This document shows positions 7,350-14,340 of a DNA stretch of 15,388 bases, in pieces. Positions within the stretch are counted from its first letter, which is position 1. Every line of letters begins with the position of its first letter. Both the position numbers and the translations under genes were made by a program. The notes below the pieces were generated by a model. The model saw nothing but the letters and a program-made list of their open reading frames with translations, had not been told where the DNA came from and did no database searches. The stretch is from Myxococcales bacterium (GTDB lineage Bacteria; Myxococcota_A; UBA9160; JALSIO01). The stretch spans positions 1 to 15,388 of the forward strand of contig JALSIO010000531.1 of NCBI GenBank assembly GCA_026989995.1, given 5' to 3'.

Positions 7350-8002
7350 GGGGCGAACCAGCTGTAGTCGCCGGTGTAGCCGGCCTCCCGGAAGAGGCCC
7401 TTCCACTCGGCGGTGTGCAGGATCGTCCGGGCCGTCAGGTTCCACATGAAAAGCCGCCTCCGCTCCTCCTCGTTCCGGTAGGCGTCCACCACCAGGTAGG
7501 CGTGGCGGGCCGAGACCCGCTCGATCTCCCGCACGGCCTCGACGCACTCGCTGCGCTCGAGGTTGTGCACCGTGTTGATGCAGATGACGAGATCGAAGGA
7601 ATCGTCGTCGAAGGGGAGCTTCCGGCAGTCCGCCTGGCCGAGGAAGGGACGGGCTTCGGGGTGGGCGTGGGCGAGGGCGTAGCGCGAGATGTCCACTCCG
7701 CGCACGTCGACGCCGGGAATCAGGCGCCGCAGGTCGTGGACCAGGAAGCCCTTGGCACAGCCGACGTCGAGGATGCGCCACCCCGGGCGGATCCCGTAGT
7801 GGTCCCGAAAGCGCTCGACCGTGCCGGTCCAGAAGCGGGGATGGTAGTGGTAGCCGCCGTAGCCGGTGAGCCGGTCGCCGTCGAAGAACTCCCGGTCGAA
7901 GCGCCGGGCGATGGCCCGGTGGGCGTCGGTGATCTGCCGCGCCCGCTCCTCGATCGGTCGCTGCGACCTCGGGTAGCGGTCCATCAGGTCGATCTCGGCC
8001 AC
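7346..8002 (-). CDS. class I SAM-dependent methyltransferase
   Basis: The protein has 218 residues. Motif I is ILDVGCAKGFLV at 77-88, followed by the acidic GVDIS at 102-106 that binds the SAM ribose, and FDLVICINTVHNL at 136-148 as motif IV/post-IV. The N-terminal 60 residues are charged and Tyr/His-rich (GYGGYHYHPRFW). Members of this type in polysaccharide clusters methylate sugars or other small molecules, but the acceptor cannot be told from sequence. A GTG start at 8002 is chosen because GAGGA lies 4 nt upstream; it sits 10 bp after the RmlD-like stop. ATG 7984 is the alternative and would shorten the protein by 6 residues. The stop overlaps the dehydrogenase start by 4 nt. Confidence 0.85.
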   Translation of the reverse strand: MAEIDLMDRYPRSQRPIEERARQITDAHRAIARRFDREFFDGDRLTGYGGYHYHPRFWTGTVERFRDHYGIRPGWRILDVGCAKGFLVHDLRRLIPGVDVRGVDISRYALAHAHPEARPFLGQADCRKLPFDDDSFDLVICINTVHNLERSECVEAVREIERVSARHAYLVVDAYRNEEERRRLFMWNLTARTILHTAEWKGLFREAGYTGDYSWFAP

Positions 8003-8012
8003 GCGATCCTCG

Positions 8013-8945
8013 TCAGCCGGCCGCCGCCGCAGGCGGCGGGCGCAGGGTGCGGGCCCGGCCCCTCGGGCCGGGGATCCGGGACCCGCCGGCTGCCTCGAGG
8101 GCACTCCGGAGCAGCTCGCCGAGGGCCGTCGGCGCCACGCCGTAGACCTCCCGAAGCCGGCGGTTGTCGAGCCGGGCGTTCCGGGGCCGCTCCGCCGGAA
8201 GCCGGAGCTCGGCGAGGCCACAGCCGCGGACGGCCTCCGGGTGCCCCGCCCGCCCGGCGACGAGGTGGGCGAGCGCGAAGCGGGTGGTCGGGGTGTCACC
8301 GGCGACGTGGACGAGATGGGAACCCGGACGCGGGAGAAGGGTCCGGATCAGTCGCGACAGATCCCCGCAGAAGGTCGGTGTGATCCACTGGTCGCGGGCC
8401 GCCCGGACGGGAAGGCCGGCTCGCGCGCGGCGGGCGAGCGTCACCAGGGGGCAGCGCGTCGGATCCGCGGGGTTCACGAGCTTGGCCGCGCGGATCACCA
8501 CCGCGGGACGTCCCGTCCGCCACAGGAAGTCCTCGATCTCCGCCTTGAAACGCCCGTAGGCGCAGAGCGGGCGCCGGGGGGCGCCCTCGCGGTGGGGCAG
8601 CGCACCGTCCCCGAAGACCAGGTCGCTCGAGAGAAAGATGGGCCGAATGCCGTGCTCGAGGAGGGCGGCCAGGAGGATCCGGGTCCGCTCGACGTTGACG
8701 AGGCGGGCGCGGGCGGGCTCCCGGGAGCACGCATCGACCGAGGCGATCCCGCATGCGACCACCGCGTCGTCCACCGGGCGGGGAAGGGCCCGCAGGAGGC
8801 GGCCCGGTTCGTCGTGGAGGTCGAAGCACAGGTCCAGGCCGTGCCCGCGGCCCGCCGTCACCACCGGGATGCCCGCCGCGCGCAGATCGGCCGCGAGCCG
8901 GGCACCGACGAAGCCCCCGGCGCCGGCGATCAGGATCGCGCCCAC
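8013..8945 (-). CDS. RmlD-like NAD(P)-dependent sugar-nucleotide reductase/epimerase (SDR)
   Basis: The protein is about 310 residues and an extended SDR. GAGGFVG at 8-14 is the dinucleotide loop, SSDLVFGDG at 106-114 resembles the STDYVFDG strand of RmlD, and Y130-GRF-K134 is the catalytic YxxxK. ERPRNARLD near 252-260 matches the RP-x-x-x-x-LD segment at the RmlD C-terminus. RmlD reduces dTDP-4-keto-L-rhamnose; this relative probably reduces or epimerises another nucleotide sugar. Two in-frame GTG starts exist. The one at 8945 has AGGAAG 6 nt upstream and begins just before the dinucleotide-binding strand, so it is preferred; 8966 would add 7 residues. The last 25 residues are Arg/Pro/Ala-rich. 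It starts the tight gene run with the methyltransferase and dehydrogenase. Confidence 0.82.
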   Translation of the reverse strand: MGAILIAGAGGFVGARLAADLRAAGIPVVTAGRGHGLDLCFDLHDEPGRLLRALPRPVDDAVVACGIASVDACSREPARARLVNVERTRILLAALLEHGIRPIFLSSDLVFGDGALPHREGAPRRPLCAYGRFKAEIEDFLWRTGRPAVVIRAAKLVNPADPTRCPLVTLARRARAGLPVRAARDQWITPTFCGDLSRLIRTLLPRPGSHLVHVAGDTPTTRFALAHLVAGRAGHPEAVRGCGLAELRLPAERPRNARLDNRRLREVYGVAPTALGELLRSALEAAGGSRIPGPRGRARTLRPPPAAAAG

Positions 8946-8989
8946 GGCCCGCTTCCTGTCCGCCACCGGCAGTTCACGGGCAGGGCTTC

Positions 8990-9017
8990 GGCGTTCGGAG
9001 GTGGGAACTTGAACGCC
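8990..9017. terminator. possible terminator-like hairpin after xthA
   Basis: GGCGTTC (8990-8996) and GAACGCC (9011-9017) form a perfect 7-bp stem with a 14-nt loop, in the 100-bp gap between the xthA stop and the RmlD-like start. There is no T-tract, so intrinsic termination would be weak. It may mark a boundary between xthA and the genes downstream. Confidence 0.3.
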
Positions 9018-9045
9018 CGTCGGGCCTCCCGCTCCGGGGCGCCCC

Positions 9046-9825
9046 TCAGCCGTCCTCGAGGTCGGCGATCACCGGCGCGTGGTCGGAAGGCGCGAGGCCC
9101 TCCCGCTTCTTGCGGAAGTCGCGGTCCACGGTGACCTCGCGGACCCGCTCGGCGACTGCGGGGCTGGCGAGCAGGAAGTCGATGCGGAGGCCGAATCCGC
9201 GGTGGAAGGCGCCCCCGCGGTAGTCCCACCACGTGAACTCCCGTCCCTGCGGATGCCGGGCCCGGTACAGGTCGACGAGCCCGAGTGCCGTGAGCTTCCG
9301 GAACCGATTCCGCTCCTCCTCGGTGTGGAAGATGCGGCCGCGGTGGCCCTCCTCGTCCCAGGTGTCGAGGGCCGTGGGCGCCACGTTGAGGTCGCCGGCG
9401 AGCACCAGCGGCCCGCCCGCCGCGACCGCCGGCCGGAGGTGCTCCGCGAGCGCGTCGAAGAAGGCGAGCTTGCGCCGGAAGTCGGGATGGTCGACGCGTT
9501 TTCCGTTCGGCACGTAGACCGAGAGGATCTCGAGACCGGCGACCTCGGCGGAGAGCAGGCGGGCGCCGAGCTCTTCGTGCCCGGGCAGCCCGGCTTCCAC
9601 CCGCTCGGGCGGCTCCCGGCCGAGGACGGCCACGCCGTTCCACGCCTTCTGGCCGTGGACCGAGGCGTGGTAGCCCGCCTCGAGCAGCGGCTCGTGCGGG
9701 AATTGTTCGTCTGTGGCCTTGAGCTCCTGCAACGCCACCACGTCCGGCCGCCGCGTCCGGAGCCAGTCGCAGACGTAGTCGAGCCGGGCCCGCAGGCCGT
9801 TCACGTTCCAGGTGGCGATCCGCAT
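9046..9825 (-). CDS. xthA: exodeoxyribonuclease III (AP endonuclease)
   Basis: The protein has 259 residues, the normal length of the ExoIII family. All catalytic landmarks are present: ATWNVNGLR at 4-12 (Asn7), LQELK at 32-36 (metal-binding Glu34), VYVPNG at 103-108 (Tyr104), GDLNV at 144-148 (Asp145, Asn147), RIDF at 214-217 (Asp216), and SDHAPV at 247-252 (Asp248-His249). It repairs abasic sites and degrades 3' ends of duplex DNA in the cytoplasm. The ATG starts with the conserved MRIATWNVNG. It is unexpected in a run of sugar-modifying genes and lies 33 bp after the RmlB-like stop, so it may be co-transcribed with it. Nothing in the sequence ties its function to the neighbours. Confidence 0.95.
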   Translation of the reverse strand: MRIATWNVNGLRARLDYVCDWLRTRRPDVVALQELKATDEQFPHEPLLEAGYHASVHGQKAWNGVAVLGREPPERVEAGLPGHEELGARLLSAEVAGLEILSVYVPNGKRVDHPDFRRKLAFFDALAEHLRPAVAAGGPLVLAGDLNVAPTALDTWDEEGHRGRIFHTEEERNRFRKLTALGLVDLYRARHPQGREFTWWDYRGGAFHRGFGLRIDFLLASPAVAERVREVTVDRDFRKKREGLAPSDHAPVIADLEDG

Positions 9826-9837
9826 GGGGGCAAGCCT

Positions 9838-9855
9838 AGCCGCCCCCGTGCGGCT
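9838..9855. terminator. weak hairpin between the RmlB-like gene and xthA
   Basis: AGCCGC (9838-9843) and GCGGCT (9850-9855) pair around a 6-nt loop, just after the TAG stop of the RmlB-like gene in its direction of transcription. No T-run follows, so this could be an inefficient terminator or a mere GC-rich inverted repeat. Confidence 0.28.
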
Positions 9856-9858
9856 TCC

Positions 9859-10875
9859 CTAGGCGTCGTGCCGGTAGCGGAGCGGGTGGCGGAGAAGGGC
9901 CTCCCGCTCCTTCTCCACCCAGGCCACCACCTCCGCGATGCCCTCGTCGAGGGAGATCCGGGGCACGAAGCCGATCTCGCGCCGGACCTTGTCGGCGCAC
10001 AGCGCGTAGGCCGCGTCCTGCCCCGGGCGGTCGGCCACCACCCGCACGCACTGCTCGAAGCGGCGGCCCGCCCGGGCGAGTACCCGCTCGACGAGCTCCC
10101 GGATCGAGGTGCCCCCGCCCGGGGTGGCGAGGTGGTAGACCTCGCCGGGCCGCCCGCGCCGGGCGAGTGCCGCCGTGGCGCGGGCCACGTCCCGGATGTG
10201 GATGAACCAGCGCCGGGCGCGGCCGCCTCCCTCGAGCTCGAGGGGCGGACCCCCGAGTGCCGCGATCGCCGCCCGGGGCAGGATCCGGTAGGGCCGCTGG
10301 CAGGGGCCGTAGACGTTGGCCGCGCGGGTGGTGACCACCGGGAACCCGTGGGTGCGGAAATAGGCGTGGAGGGCCAGGTCGGCCGCGGCCTTCGAGGCCG
10401 CGTAGGGGGTGGAGGGCGCGAGCTCGCCGCTCTCCGGGGTGGGCTCGGTGCGGCTCCCGTAGACCTCGGGGGTCGAGATCTGCACGAAGCGGTGGATGCC
10501 CGGCACCCGGTGGATGCGGTGCGCGAGCTCGGCCACGGCGAGGGCATTGGTACGGAACCAGTCCCCGGGATTCGCCCAGCTCTCGGCGACCATGGAGAGC
10601 GCCGCGAAATTCACCACCCGCTGCGGGCGGAGGTCGCCGATCAGCTCGGCGACCCGCGGGACCTCGCGGCCGAGGTCGAGGCGCTCGAACTCGAAGCGGC
10701 CCCCGGGCTCGCGGGAGTAGGGGCGGAAGGGCGGCTCCACCTCGGCCGAGCGGCTCACCCCCACCACGCGCTCCTCCGGCTCCTCCCGGAGCAGATGTTC
10801 GACGTACCACGCGCCGGAGAAGGAGTTGCTCCCGAGCACGACGGTGGTCCCCGGCTCGATCGCGGGATCGTGCAT
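9859..10875 (-). CDS. RmlB-like nucleotide-sugar 4,6-dehydratase/epimerase (SDR)
   Basis: The protein has 338 residues and is an extended SDR. GSNSFSG at 15-21 is the dinucleotide loop (G at both ends but Ser in the middle), Y158-AAS-K162 is the catalytic YxxxK, and DRPGQDAAYAL at 282-292 closely matches the dTDP-glucose 4,6-dehydratase motif DRPGHDxRY. The catalytic strand reads STPEVYG at 134-140. True RmlB has STDEVYG, so the acid Asp is Pro here while the Glu is kept, closer to GDP-mannose dehydratases. It probably dehydrates or epimerises a nucleotide sugar, but dTDP-glucose should not be assumed. ATG 10875 has GGGAGAG upstream; an upstream extension to 10959 is Arg/Gly-rich and unlike protein. 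It is the first minus-strand gene, divergent from the isomerase. Confidence 0.83.
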   Translation of the reverse strand: MHDPAIEPGTTVVLGSNSFSGAWYVEHLLREEPEERVVGVSRSAEVEPPFRPYSREPGGRFEFERLDLGREVPRVAELIGDLRPQRVVNFAALSMVAESWANPGDWFRTNALAVAELAHRIHRVPGIHRFVQISTPEVYGSRTEPTPESGELAPSTPYAASKAAADLALHAYFRTHGFPVVTTRAANVYGPCQRPYRILPRAAIAALGGPPLELEGGGRARRWFIHIRDVARATAALARRGRPGEVYHLATPGGGTSIRELVERVLARAGRRFEQCVRVVADRPGQDAAYALCADKVRREIGFVPRISLDEGIAEVVAWVEKEREALLRHPLRYRHDA

Positions 10876-11043
10876 CTCGCTCTCCCGGGAGGACGCGGGC
10901 CCGCCCCCGCGCCGTGCCGCAGGGCACGCGCAGAAGGGGGGCCGGGGTCGCCCGCCCACTCGCGAATCCGGCTCAGGTCCGATCGGCAGGTGGCCGAAGC
11001 AGCCTTAGGCCGAACTGGCGCCTTTCCCGGAGGAGGGGGCGGG

Positions 11044-11664
11044 ATGGACCCGGAGCGCTTCTTCGACGATTACTACCAGCGGCTCGGCGCCGCCCTGGCG
11101 GGCTTCGACCGGCGCCCCCTGCGCCGGATCGCCGAGCTGCTCGAGGGCGTCCGCACCCGCGGGGGGACCCTCTACGTGGCGGGAAATGGCGGAAGCGCTG
11201 CCATCTGCGAACACCTCGTCTGCGACGCGACCAAGGGCGCCCGTGGTCGCTCCGGCCGGAGCCTCCGGGCGATCTCGCTTTCGTCCAACGCGGCGATGAT
11301 GACGGCGCTGGCCAACGACCTGGCCTATCGCGACGTCTTCCGCGAGCAGCTCCGCTACTACCTCCGCCCGGGCGACGCGGCGCTGTTCGTGAGCAGCAGC
11401 GGAAACTCGCCCAACGTGGTCGATGCCTGTCGCCTCGCGCGGGCGCGGGCCGTGCCCACCATCGCCTTCGTCGGCTTCGACGGCGGCCTCCTCGCGCGGC
11501 TCGCCGATCACGTGGTGCACGTCCCCTCGAACGACTACGGCGTGGTCGAGGACGTGCACCAGAGCCTGATGCACTGCCTCACCCAGTACCTCCGGGCACT
11601 CGCCGATCTCCCGCGCCGCCTTCCGTCGCCGCCGCCGGGGGCCCCGATTCCGCCCGGCTCCTAG
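11044..11664 (+). CDS. SIS-domain phosphosugar isomerase, GmhA-like
   Basis: The protein has 206 residues, typical for phosphoheptose isomerases. The SIS fold is shown by [13 protein letters not shown] at 46-58 (phosphate loop and Glu56), [14 protein letters not shown] at 115-128, and [11 protein letters not shown] at 169-179, with His172 near the catalytic histidine position. GmhA converts sedoheptulose 7-phosphate to D-glycero-D-manno-heptose 7-phosphate, the first step to ADP- or GDP-heptose. With the kinase/nucleotidylyltransferase nearby this suggests heptose activation, though related SIS proteins of other specificity exist. The ATG follows a strong GGAGGA 9 nt away. It is divergent from the RmlB-like gene across 168 bp where no convincing promoter boxes were seen. 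Its last 28 codons overlap the opposite-strand glycosyltransferase. Confidence 0.85.
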   Translation: MDPERFFDDYYQRLGAALAGFDRRPLRRIAELLEGVRTRGGTLYVAGNGGSAAICEHLVCDATKGARGRSGRSLRAISLSSNAAMMTALANDLAYRDVFREQLRYYLRPGDAALFVSSSGNSPNVVDACRLARARAVPTIAFVGFDGGLLARLADHVVHVPSNDYGVVEDVHQSLMHCLTQYLRALADLPRRLPSPPPGAPIPPGS

Positions 11665-12469
11665 CCGGGCCCTCGGGCCCGAAGCGCGCCACGCCGCGGG
11701 TCGGCTTCGCCGGGTCGAGCCGCCGGCCCTGCTCGGACAGGATCGCGGGATGGGCGAGGCCGCGCCGGGCGAGGAAGAGCTGGGCCGAGACCCGGAGCAC
11801 GCCGAGGCCGTAGCGGACCGAGCGCCGGAAATCGATGGACGAGGCCTCCTCGAAATAGGCAGCCGGGCAGCTGATCTCCCCGATCGCGTAGCCGCGGTGG
11901 AGGATCTGGGCGAGCATCTCGTTGTCGAAGACGAAGTCGTCCGAGTTCTCGAGCAGCGGAAGATCCTCGAGCACCCGCCGCGAGAAGGCCCGGTAGCCGG
12001 TGTGGTATTCGGATAGCTTGGCCCCCGCGAGCAGGTTCTGGACGAAGGTGAGCGCGCGGTTGGCCACGTACTTGTAGCGGGGCATGCCGCCCGCCACGGC
12101 GCGGCCGCCCAGGATCCGGGAGGCGAGGACCACGTCGTAGGGGCCGTCGGCGATCAGGGCCACCATCGCCGGGATCAGCTTCGGCGTGTACTGGTAGTCC
12201 GGGTGGAGCATGATCACGATGTCGCCACCGAGGCGCAGGGCCTCCTGGTAGCAGGTCTTCTGGTTGCCGCCGTAGCCGCGGTTGTGGTCGTGCACCAGGG
12301 TCCGCAGGCCGAGGCGGCGTGCCTCGGCCACGGTGGCGTCGGGGCTCGCGTCGTCGGTCACCACCACCTCGTCCACGATGTCGAGGGGAATCTCGCGGTA
12401 GGTGCGCTCGAGGGTCCGCTCCGCGCGGTAGGCCGGCATCACCACCACCACCTTCTTGCCGTGGAACAT
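11579..12469 (-). CDS. DPM1/DPG-type family 2 glycosyltransferase
   Basis: The protein has 296 residues. It shows the polyprenyl-phosphate glycosyltransferase layout: [14 protein letters not shown] at 7-20, VTDDASPD at 37-44, [12 protein letters not shown] at 63-74, HPDYQY at 89-94 as the metal-binding segment, HTGYRAFSR at 156-164 and [10 protein letters not shown] at 176-185. Relatives transfer a hexose from a nucleotide sugar to a polyprenyl phosphate on the cytoplasmic face of the membrane. No transmembrane segments follow the catalytic domain, so it is likely peripheral. From about residue 245 the tail is low-complexity (Arg/Pro/Gly/Ala), and the last 28 residues are encoded antisense to the isomerase gene. 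The ATG has GGAGG about 7 nt upstream. It is divergent from tRNA-Leu. Confidence 0.88.
   Translation of the reverse strand: MFHGKKVVVVMPAYRAERTLERTYREIPLDIVDEVVVTDDASPDATVAEARRLGLRTLVHDHNRGYGGNQKTCYQEALRLGGDIVIMLHPDYQYTPKLIPAMVALIADGPYDVVLASRILGGRAVAGGMPRYKYVANRALTFVQNLLAGAKLSEYHTGYRAFSRRVLEDLPLLENSDDFVFDNEMLAQILHRGYAIGEISCPAAYFEEASSIDFRRSVRYGLGVLRVSAQLFLARRGLAHPAILSEQGRRLDPAKPTRGVARFGPEGPARSRAESGPPAAATEGGAGDRRVPGGTG
11652..11681. terminator. two overlapping alternative hairpins in the convergent overlap
   Basis: GCCCGGCT (11652-11659) pairs with AGCCGGGC (11663-11670), a perfect 8-bp stem with a 3-nt loop that includes the isomerase stop. CGGGCC (11666-11671) can instead pair with GGCCCG (11676-11681), so the two stems compete. 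They lie where two convergent genes overlap and could act as a bidirectional terminator. No T-tract is present. Confidence 0.4.
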
Positions 12470-12525
12470 GGGTGCCCTCCTCGGCCGCACCGGGGCGCGG
12501 GGCGAAGCGGATCCCCCCCTTGGGG

Positions 12526-12531
12526 TAGAAT
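12526..12531 (+). promoter_or_regulatory. possible -10 box for tRNA-Leu
   Basis: TAGAAT stands out in GC-rich surroundings and ends 12 nt before the tRNA, the right distance for a start just ahead of it. No good -35 hexamer lies 16-18 nt upstream, so the promoter is only partly supported. Confidence 0.42.
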
Positions 12532-12543
12532 GGACGGCTGCGC

Positions 12544-12629
12544 GCCCGGATGGCGAAACGGGTAGACGCGGGCGACTTAAAATCGCCTGGCCATGGGCCG
12601 TGCAGGTTCGAGTCCTGCTCCGGGCACCA
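12544..12629 (+). tRNA. tRNA-Leu(UAA)
   Basis: This is an 86-nt tRNA with a long variable arm, as expected for leucine. The acceptor stem is GCCCGGA with TCCGGGC, the discriminator is A, and CCA is encoded. The anticodon stem GGCGA/TCGCC carries the loop CTTAAAA, giving anticodon TAA (12578-12580), which reads UUA and UUG. The T-arm GCAGG-TTCGAGT-CCTGC is regular. A CCTCC-TCG-GGAGG hairpin at 12639-12651 follows and may help termination. The 3' half lies antisense to the end of the neighbouring minus-strand gene. Confidence 0.97.
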
Positions 12630-12954
12630 GATCCCTGTCCTCCTCGGGAGGCTGAAGCGCGAGGCGGGCGCGCACCCCCTCGTGGAGGAGGAGCTCCTCG
12701 AGCGCCTGCCGGTCGAGCAGGGTCGTGCGCAAGTAGCCCATCTGGGGCTTCTCGATCTCGACCCGGTAGATCTCCCTCGGGGTGCTGAACACCTTCCGGA
12801 TCCGCAGGTCGGTCGGTTCGTCCCGGGTGATCTCCTCGAGCAGGGATTCGAGGATCCGTCGGACCCGCCGGCTTCCGTACAGGGACGCCGCGACGAGGTC
12901 GTCGAGGAGCGGGCGCCGCCGGTTCCCGATCTTGTAGCGTCCCCGGATCGACAT
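12577..12954 (-). CDS. small conserved-looking protein of unknown function; tail antisense to tRNA-Leu
   Basis: The protein has 125 residues and is not recognised. Residues 1-108 look like a real compact protein: [20 protein letters not shown], then amphipathic helices ([12 protein letters not shown]), a strand-like [17 protein letters not shown] at 60-76, and a Leu-rich helix DRQALEELL. There is no signal peptide or membrane segment. Residues 109-125 are the antisense of the tRNA-Leu 3' half (the familiar GAGLEPARP artefact), and the TAA stop falls in the anticodon loop. The natural end may therefore be an eroded stop. No strong Shine-Dalgarno precedes ATG 12954; ATG 12966 is an alternative. 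A hairpin (GCTCGGGC-GAA-GCCCGGGC, 12971-12989) lies in its leader. The 241-bp gap to rlmB shows no clear promoter. Confidence 0.6.
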   Translation of the reverse strand: MSIRGRYKIGNRRRPLLDDLVAASLYGSRRVRRILESLLEEITRDEPTDLRIRKVFSTPREIYRVEIEKPQMGYLRTTLLDRQALEELLLHEGVRARLALQPPEEDRDLVPGAGLEPARPMARRF

Positions 12955-13195
12955 CGCGGGGAGCATACCGGCTCGGGCGAAGCCCGGGCAAGGCAACGCG
13001 CGCGCCCAACTCGGTGACAGGACCCGGGGACGGCGCGGCGCCTTGCAGCTCCCGTTCACCCGTTGCCCGCGCGGTGCGTGCTGACTGCCCCGTGCGGCCG
13101 GGCGCCGGCGGGCGGGGGCGTGCGGTGGAGGGCGCGCTCTGCTCGCGTCGCGTGGTGGAGCGGCTTGCATCGGGCGATCCAGGGGGAGGATTCGG

Positions 13196-14092
13196 GTGGC
13201 AGCCCGTCGGGTGCGGGATCGGGGCGAGGAGAGGCGGGGGCGAGGCACGCGTGCCCCGGTCTCTGCGCGCCCTGCGGCGCGGGGCGCGGAGCTCCTCACC
13301 GGGCCGCGTGGCGTCGGGGAGGCCCTGCGCGCCGGGCGCCGTCGCCTCGACCGGCTGCTCCTGCGGCAGGGTCGTCACCCCGCGGCGGTGATGGCGCTCG
13401 AGCAGCGCGCCCGTTCACTCGGTGTTCCGGTCGTGTGGCTCTCCCGCGAGGAGTTCCGCGCCGCGCTCGCCGGGCGGGCGGAGCCGGCGGAGAGCCGGGG
13501 CGTGGCGCTCGAGGCGGGCCCGCTTCCGGAGCACGACCTCCCCTGGCTGCTGGAGCGGATCCGGCCGGGAGAGCCGGCGTGCCGGGTGGTGGCCGTGGAT
13601 GGCGTGGAGGATCCCCAGAACCTCGGTGCCATCGCCCGCGTGGCCGAGGCGGCCGGCGTCGACGCCCTGCTGCTTCCGCGACGCCGCGTCTCGCCGCCCA
13701 CGGCCTCGGCGAGCCGGGCGAGCGCCGGCGCCCTCGAGCACCTGCCCGTGGTGCGGGTCCCGAACCTCGGCCAGGCCCTGCGCAGGCTGCGACGGGCCGG
13801 GGCCTGGACGCTCGGCGCCGATGCCCGCGGCGGGGCGGACCTCTTCGGGCTCCCGGACCGGGCGTTCGCGGGCTCGCTGGTCTTCGTTTTCGGGCGGGAG
13901 GGCACCGGCCTCCGGCGCTCCACCCTCGAGCTCCTCGACGAGCGCGTGGTGATTCCGCTTTCCGGGCGCGTCGGATCGCTCAACGTGGCGACCGCCGCGG
14001 CCGTGGTGCTCTTCGAGGCCAGGAGGCGCACGGGGCGGGCTCACCCCGCAGGGGGTCCGGGGTCGACGGCCCGAGAGGCACCGGAGGCCTGA
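13196..14092 (+). CDS. rlmB: SpoU/TrmH-family 23S rRNA guanosine-2'-O-methyltransferase (RlmB)
   Basis: The protein has 298 residues. Residues 33-110 are the SpoU substrate-binding domain ([15 protein letters not shown]). Residues 130-275 are the SPOUT trefoil-knot catalytic domain with all three motifs: [17 protein letters not shown] at 134-150 with Asn142 and Arg148, [10 protein letters not shown] at 231-240, and [17 protein letters not shown] at 253-269 followed by [18 protein letters not shown] at 176-186 is also typical. RlmB methylates the ribose of G2251 (E. coli numbering) in the peptidyl-transferase P-loop. The GTG start has GGGGGAGGA 5 nt upstream, which makes the start likely even though it adds an Arg-rich stretch of about 30 residues before the usual family N-terminus. 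The C-terminal 20 residues are Pro/Gly-rich. It precedes the tRNA-tuf cluster, consistent with a translation-gene neighbourhood. Confidence 0.9.
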   Translation: MAARRVRDRGEERRGRGTRAPVSARPAARGAELLTGPRGVGEALRAGRRRLDRLLLRQGRHPAAVMALEQRARSLGVPVVWLSREEFRAALAGRAEPAESRGVALEAGPLPEHDLPWLLERIRPGEPACRVVAVDGVEDPQNLGAIARVAEAAGVDALLLPRRRVSPPTASASRASAGALEHLPVVRVPNLGQALRRLRRAGAWTLGADARGGADLFGLPDRAFAGSLVFVFGREGTGLRRSTLELLDERVVIPLSGRVGSLNVATAAAVVLFEARRRTGRAHPAGGPGSTAREAPEA

Positions 14093-14227
14093 CCGAGGGA
14101 AGGGGCCGAGGACTGGCGGAGGCGTTCTCGGGTGCCCCCCGACGGGGCTCTGCGATGTGCTTCCCCGCGGGGCCGAGGGTGCGGCGCCCGGACCGGCTAT
14201 CTGCCCGAGAGCAGTCGCAATTCCCGG

Positions 14228-14256
14228 TTGCTGCGAGGGCGGCGGGTCCCTATAGT
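14228..14256 (+). promoter_or_regulatory. sigma70-type promoter of the tRNA-tuf operon
   Basis: TTGCTG (14228-14233) and TATAGT (14251-14256) are separated by exactly 17 bp, and the -10 box ends 11 nt before tRNA-Thr. The sequence after the -10 (CCGGCCTCG) is GC-rich, like the discriminator of stable-RNA promoters under stringent control. It is the clearest promoter in the window and probably drives all four tRNAs and tuf. Confidence 0.75.
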
Positions 14257-14267
14257 CCGGCCTCGCG

Positions 14268-14340
14268 GCTGGCGTAGCTCAATGGGTAGAGCGGCTGATT
14301 TGTAATCAGCAGGTTAAGGGTTCGAGTCCCCTCGCCAGCT
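14268..14340 (+). tRNA. tRNA-Thr(UGU)
   Basis: This is a 73-nt tRNA. The acceptor stem GCTGGCG pairs with CGCCAGC, with discriminator T. The anticodon stem GCTGA/TCAGC has the loop TTTGTAA, giving anticodon TGT, which reads ACA. The T-loop is TTCGAGT. CCA is not encoded (CCC follows), so it must be added after transcription, unlike the other four tRNAs here. It corresponds in order to thrU of the E. coli tufB operon. Confidence 0.97.

Noticed and set aside
9079-11040. Long plus-strand open frame upstream of and in phase with the isomerase
   Set aside because: It lies antisense to xthA and the RmlB-like gene and has no recognisable domains; the isomerase starts at ATG 11044 with a strong ribosome binding site.
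12544-12954. tRNA-Leu as an integration site for a mobile element
   Set aside because: No integrase, no duplicated tRNA 3' end and no change in neighbouring gene type were seen.
12955-13378. Upstream extension of the minus-strand frames of the small protein and the glycosyltransferase
   Set aside because: The extension is Arg/Pro/Ala-rich low complexity, crosses tRNA-Leu in one frame, and real starts with family N-termini lie downstream.
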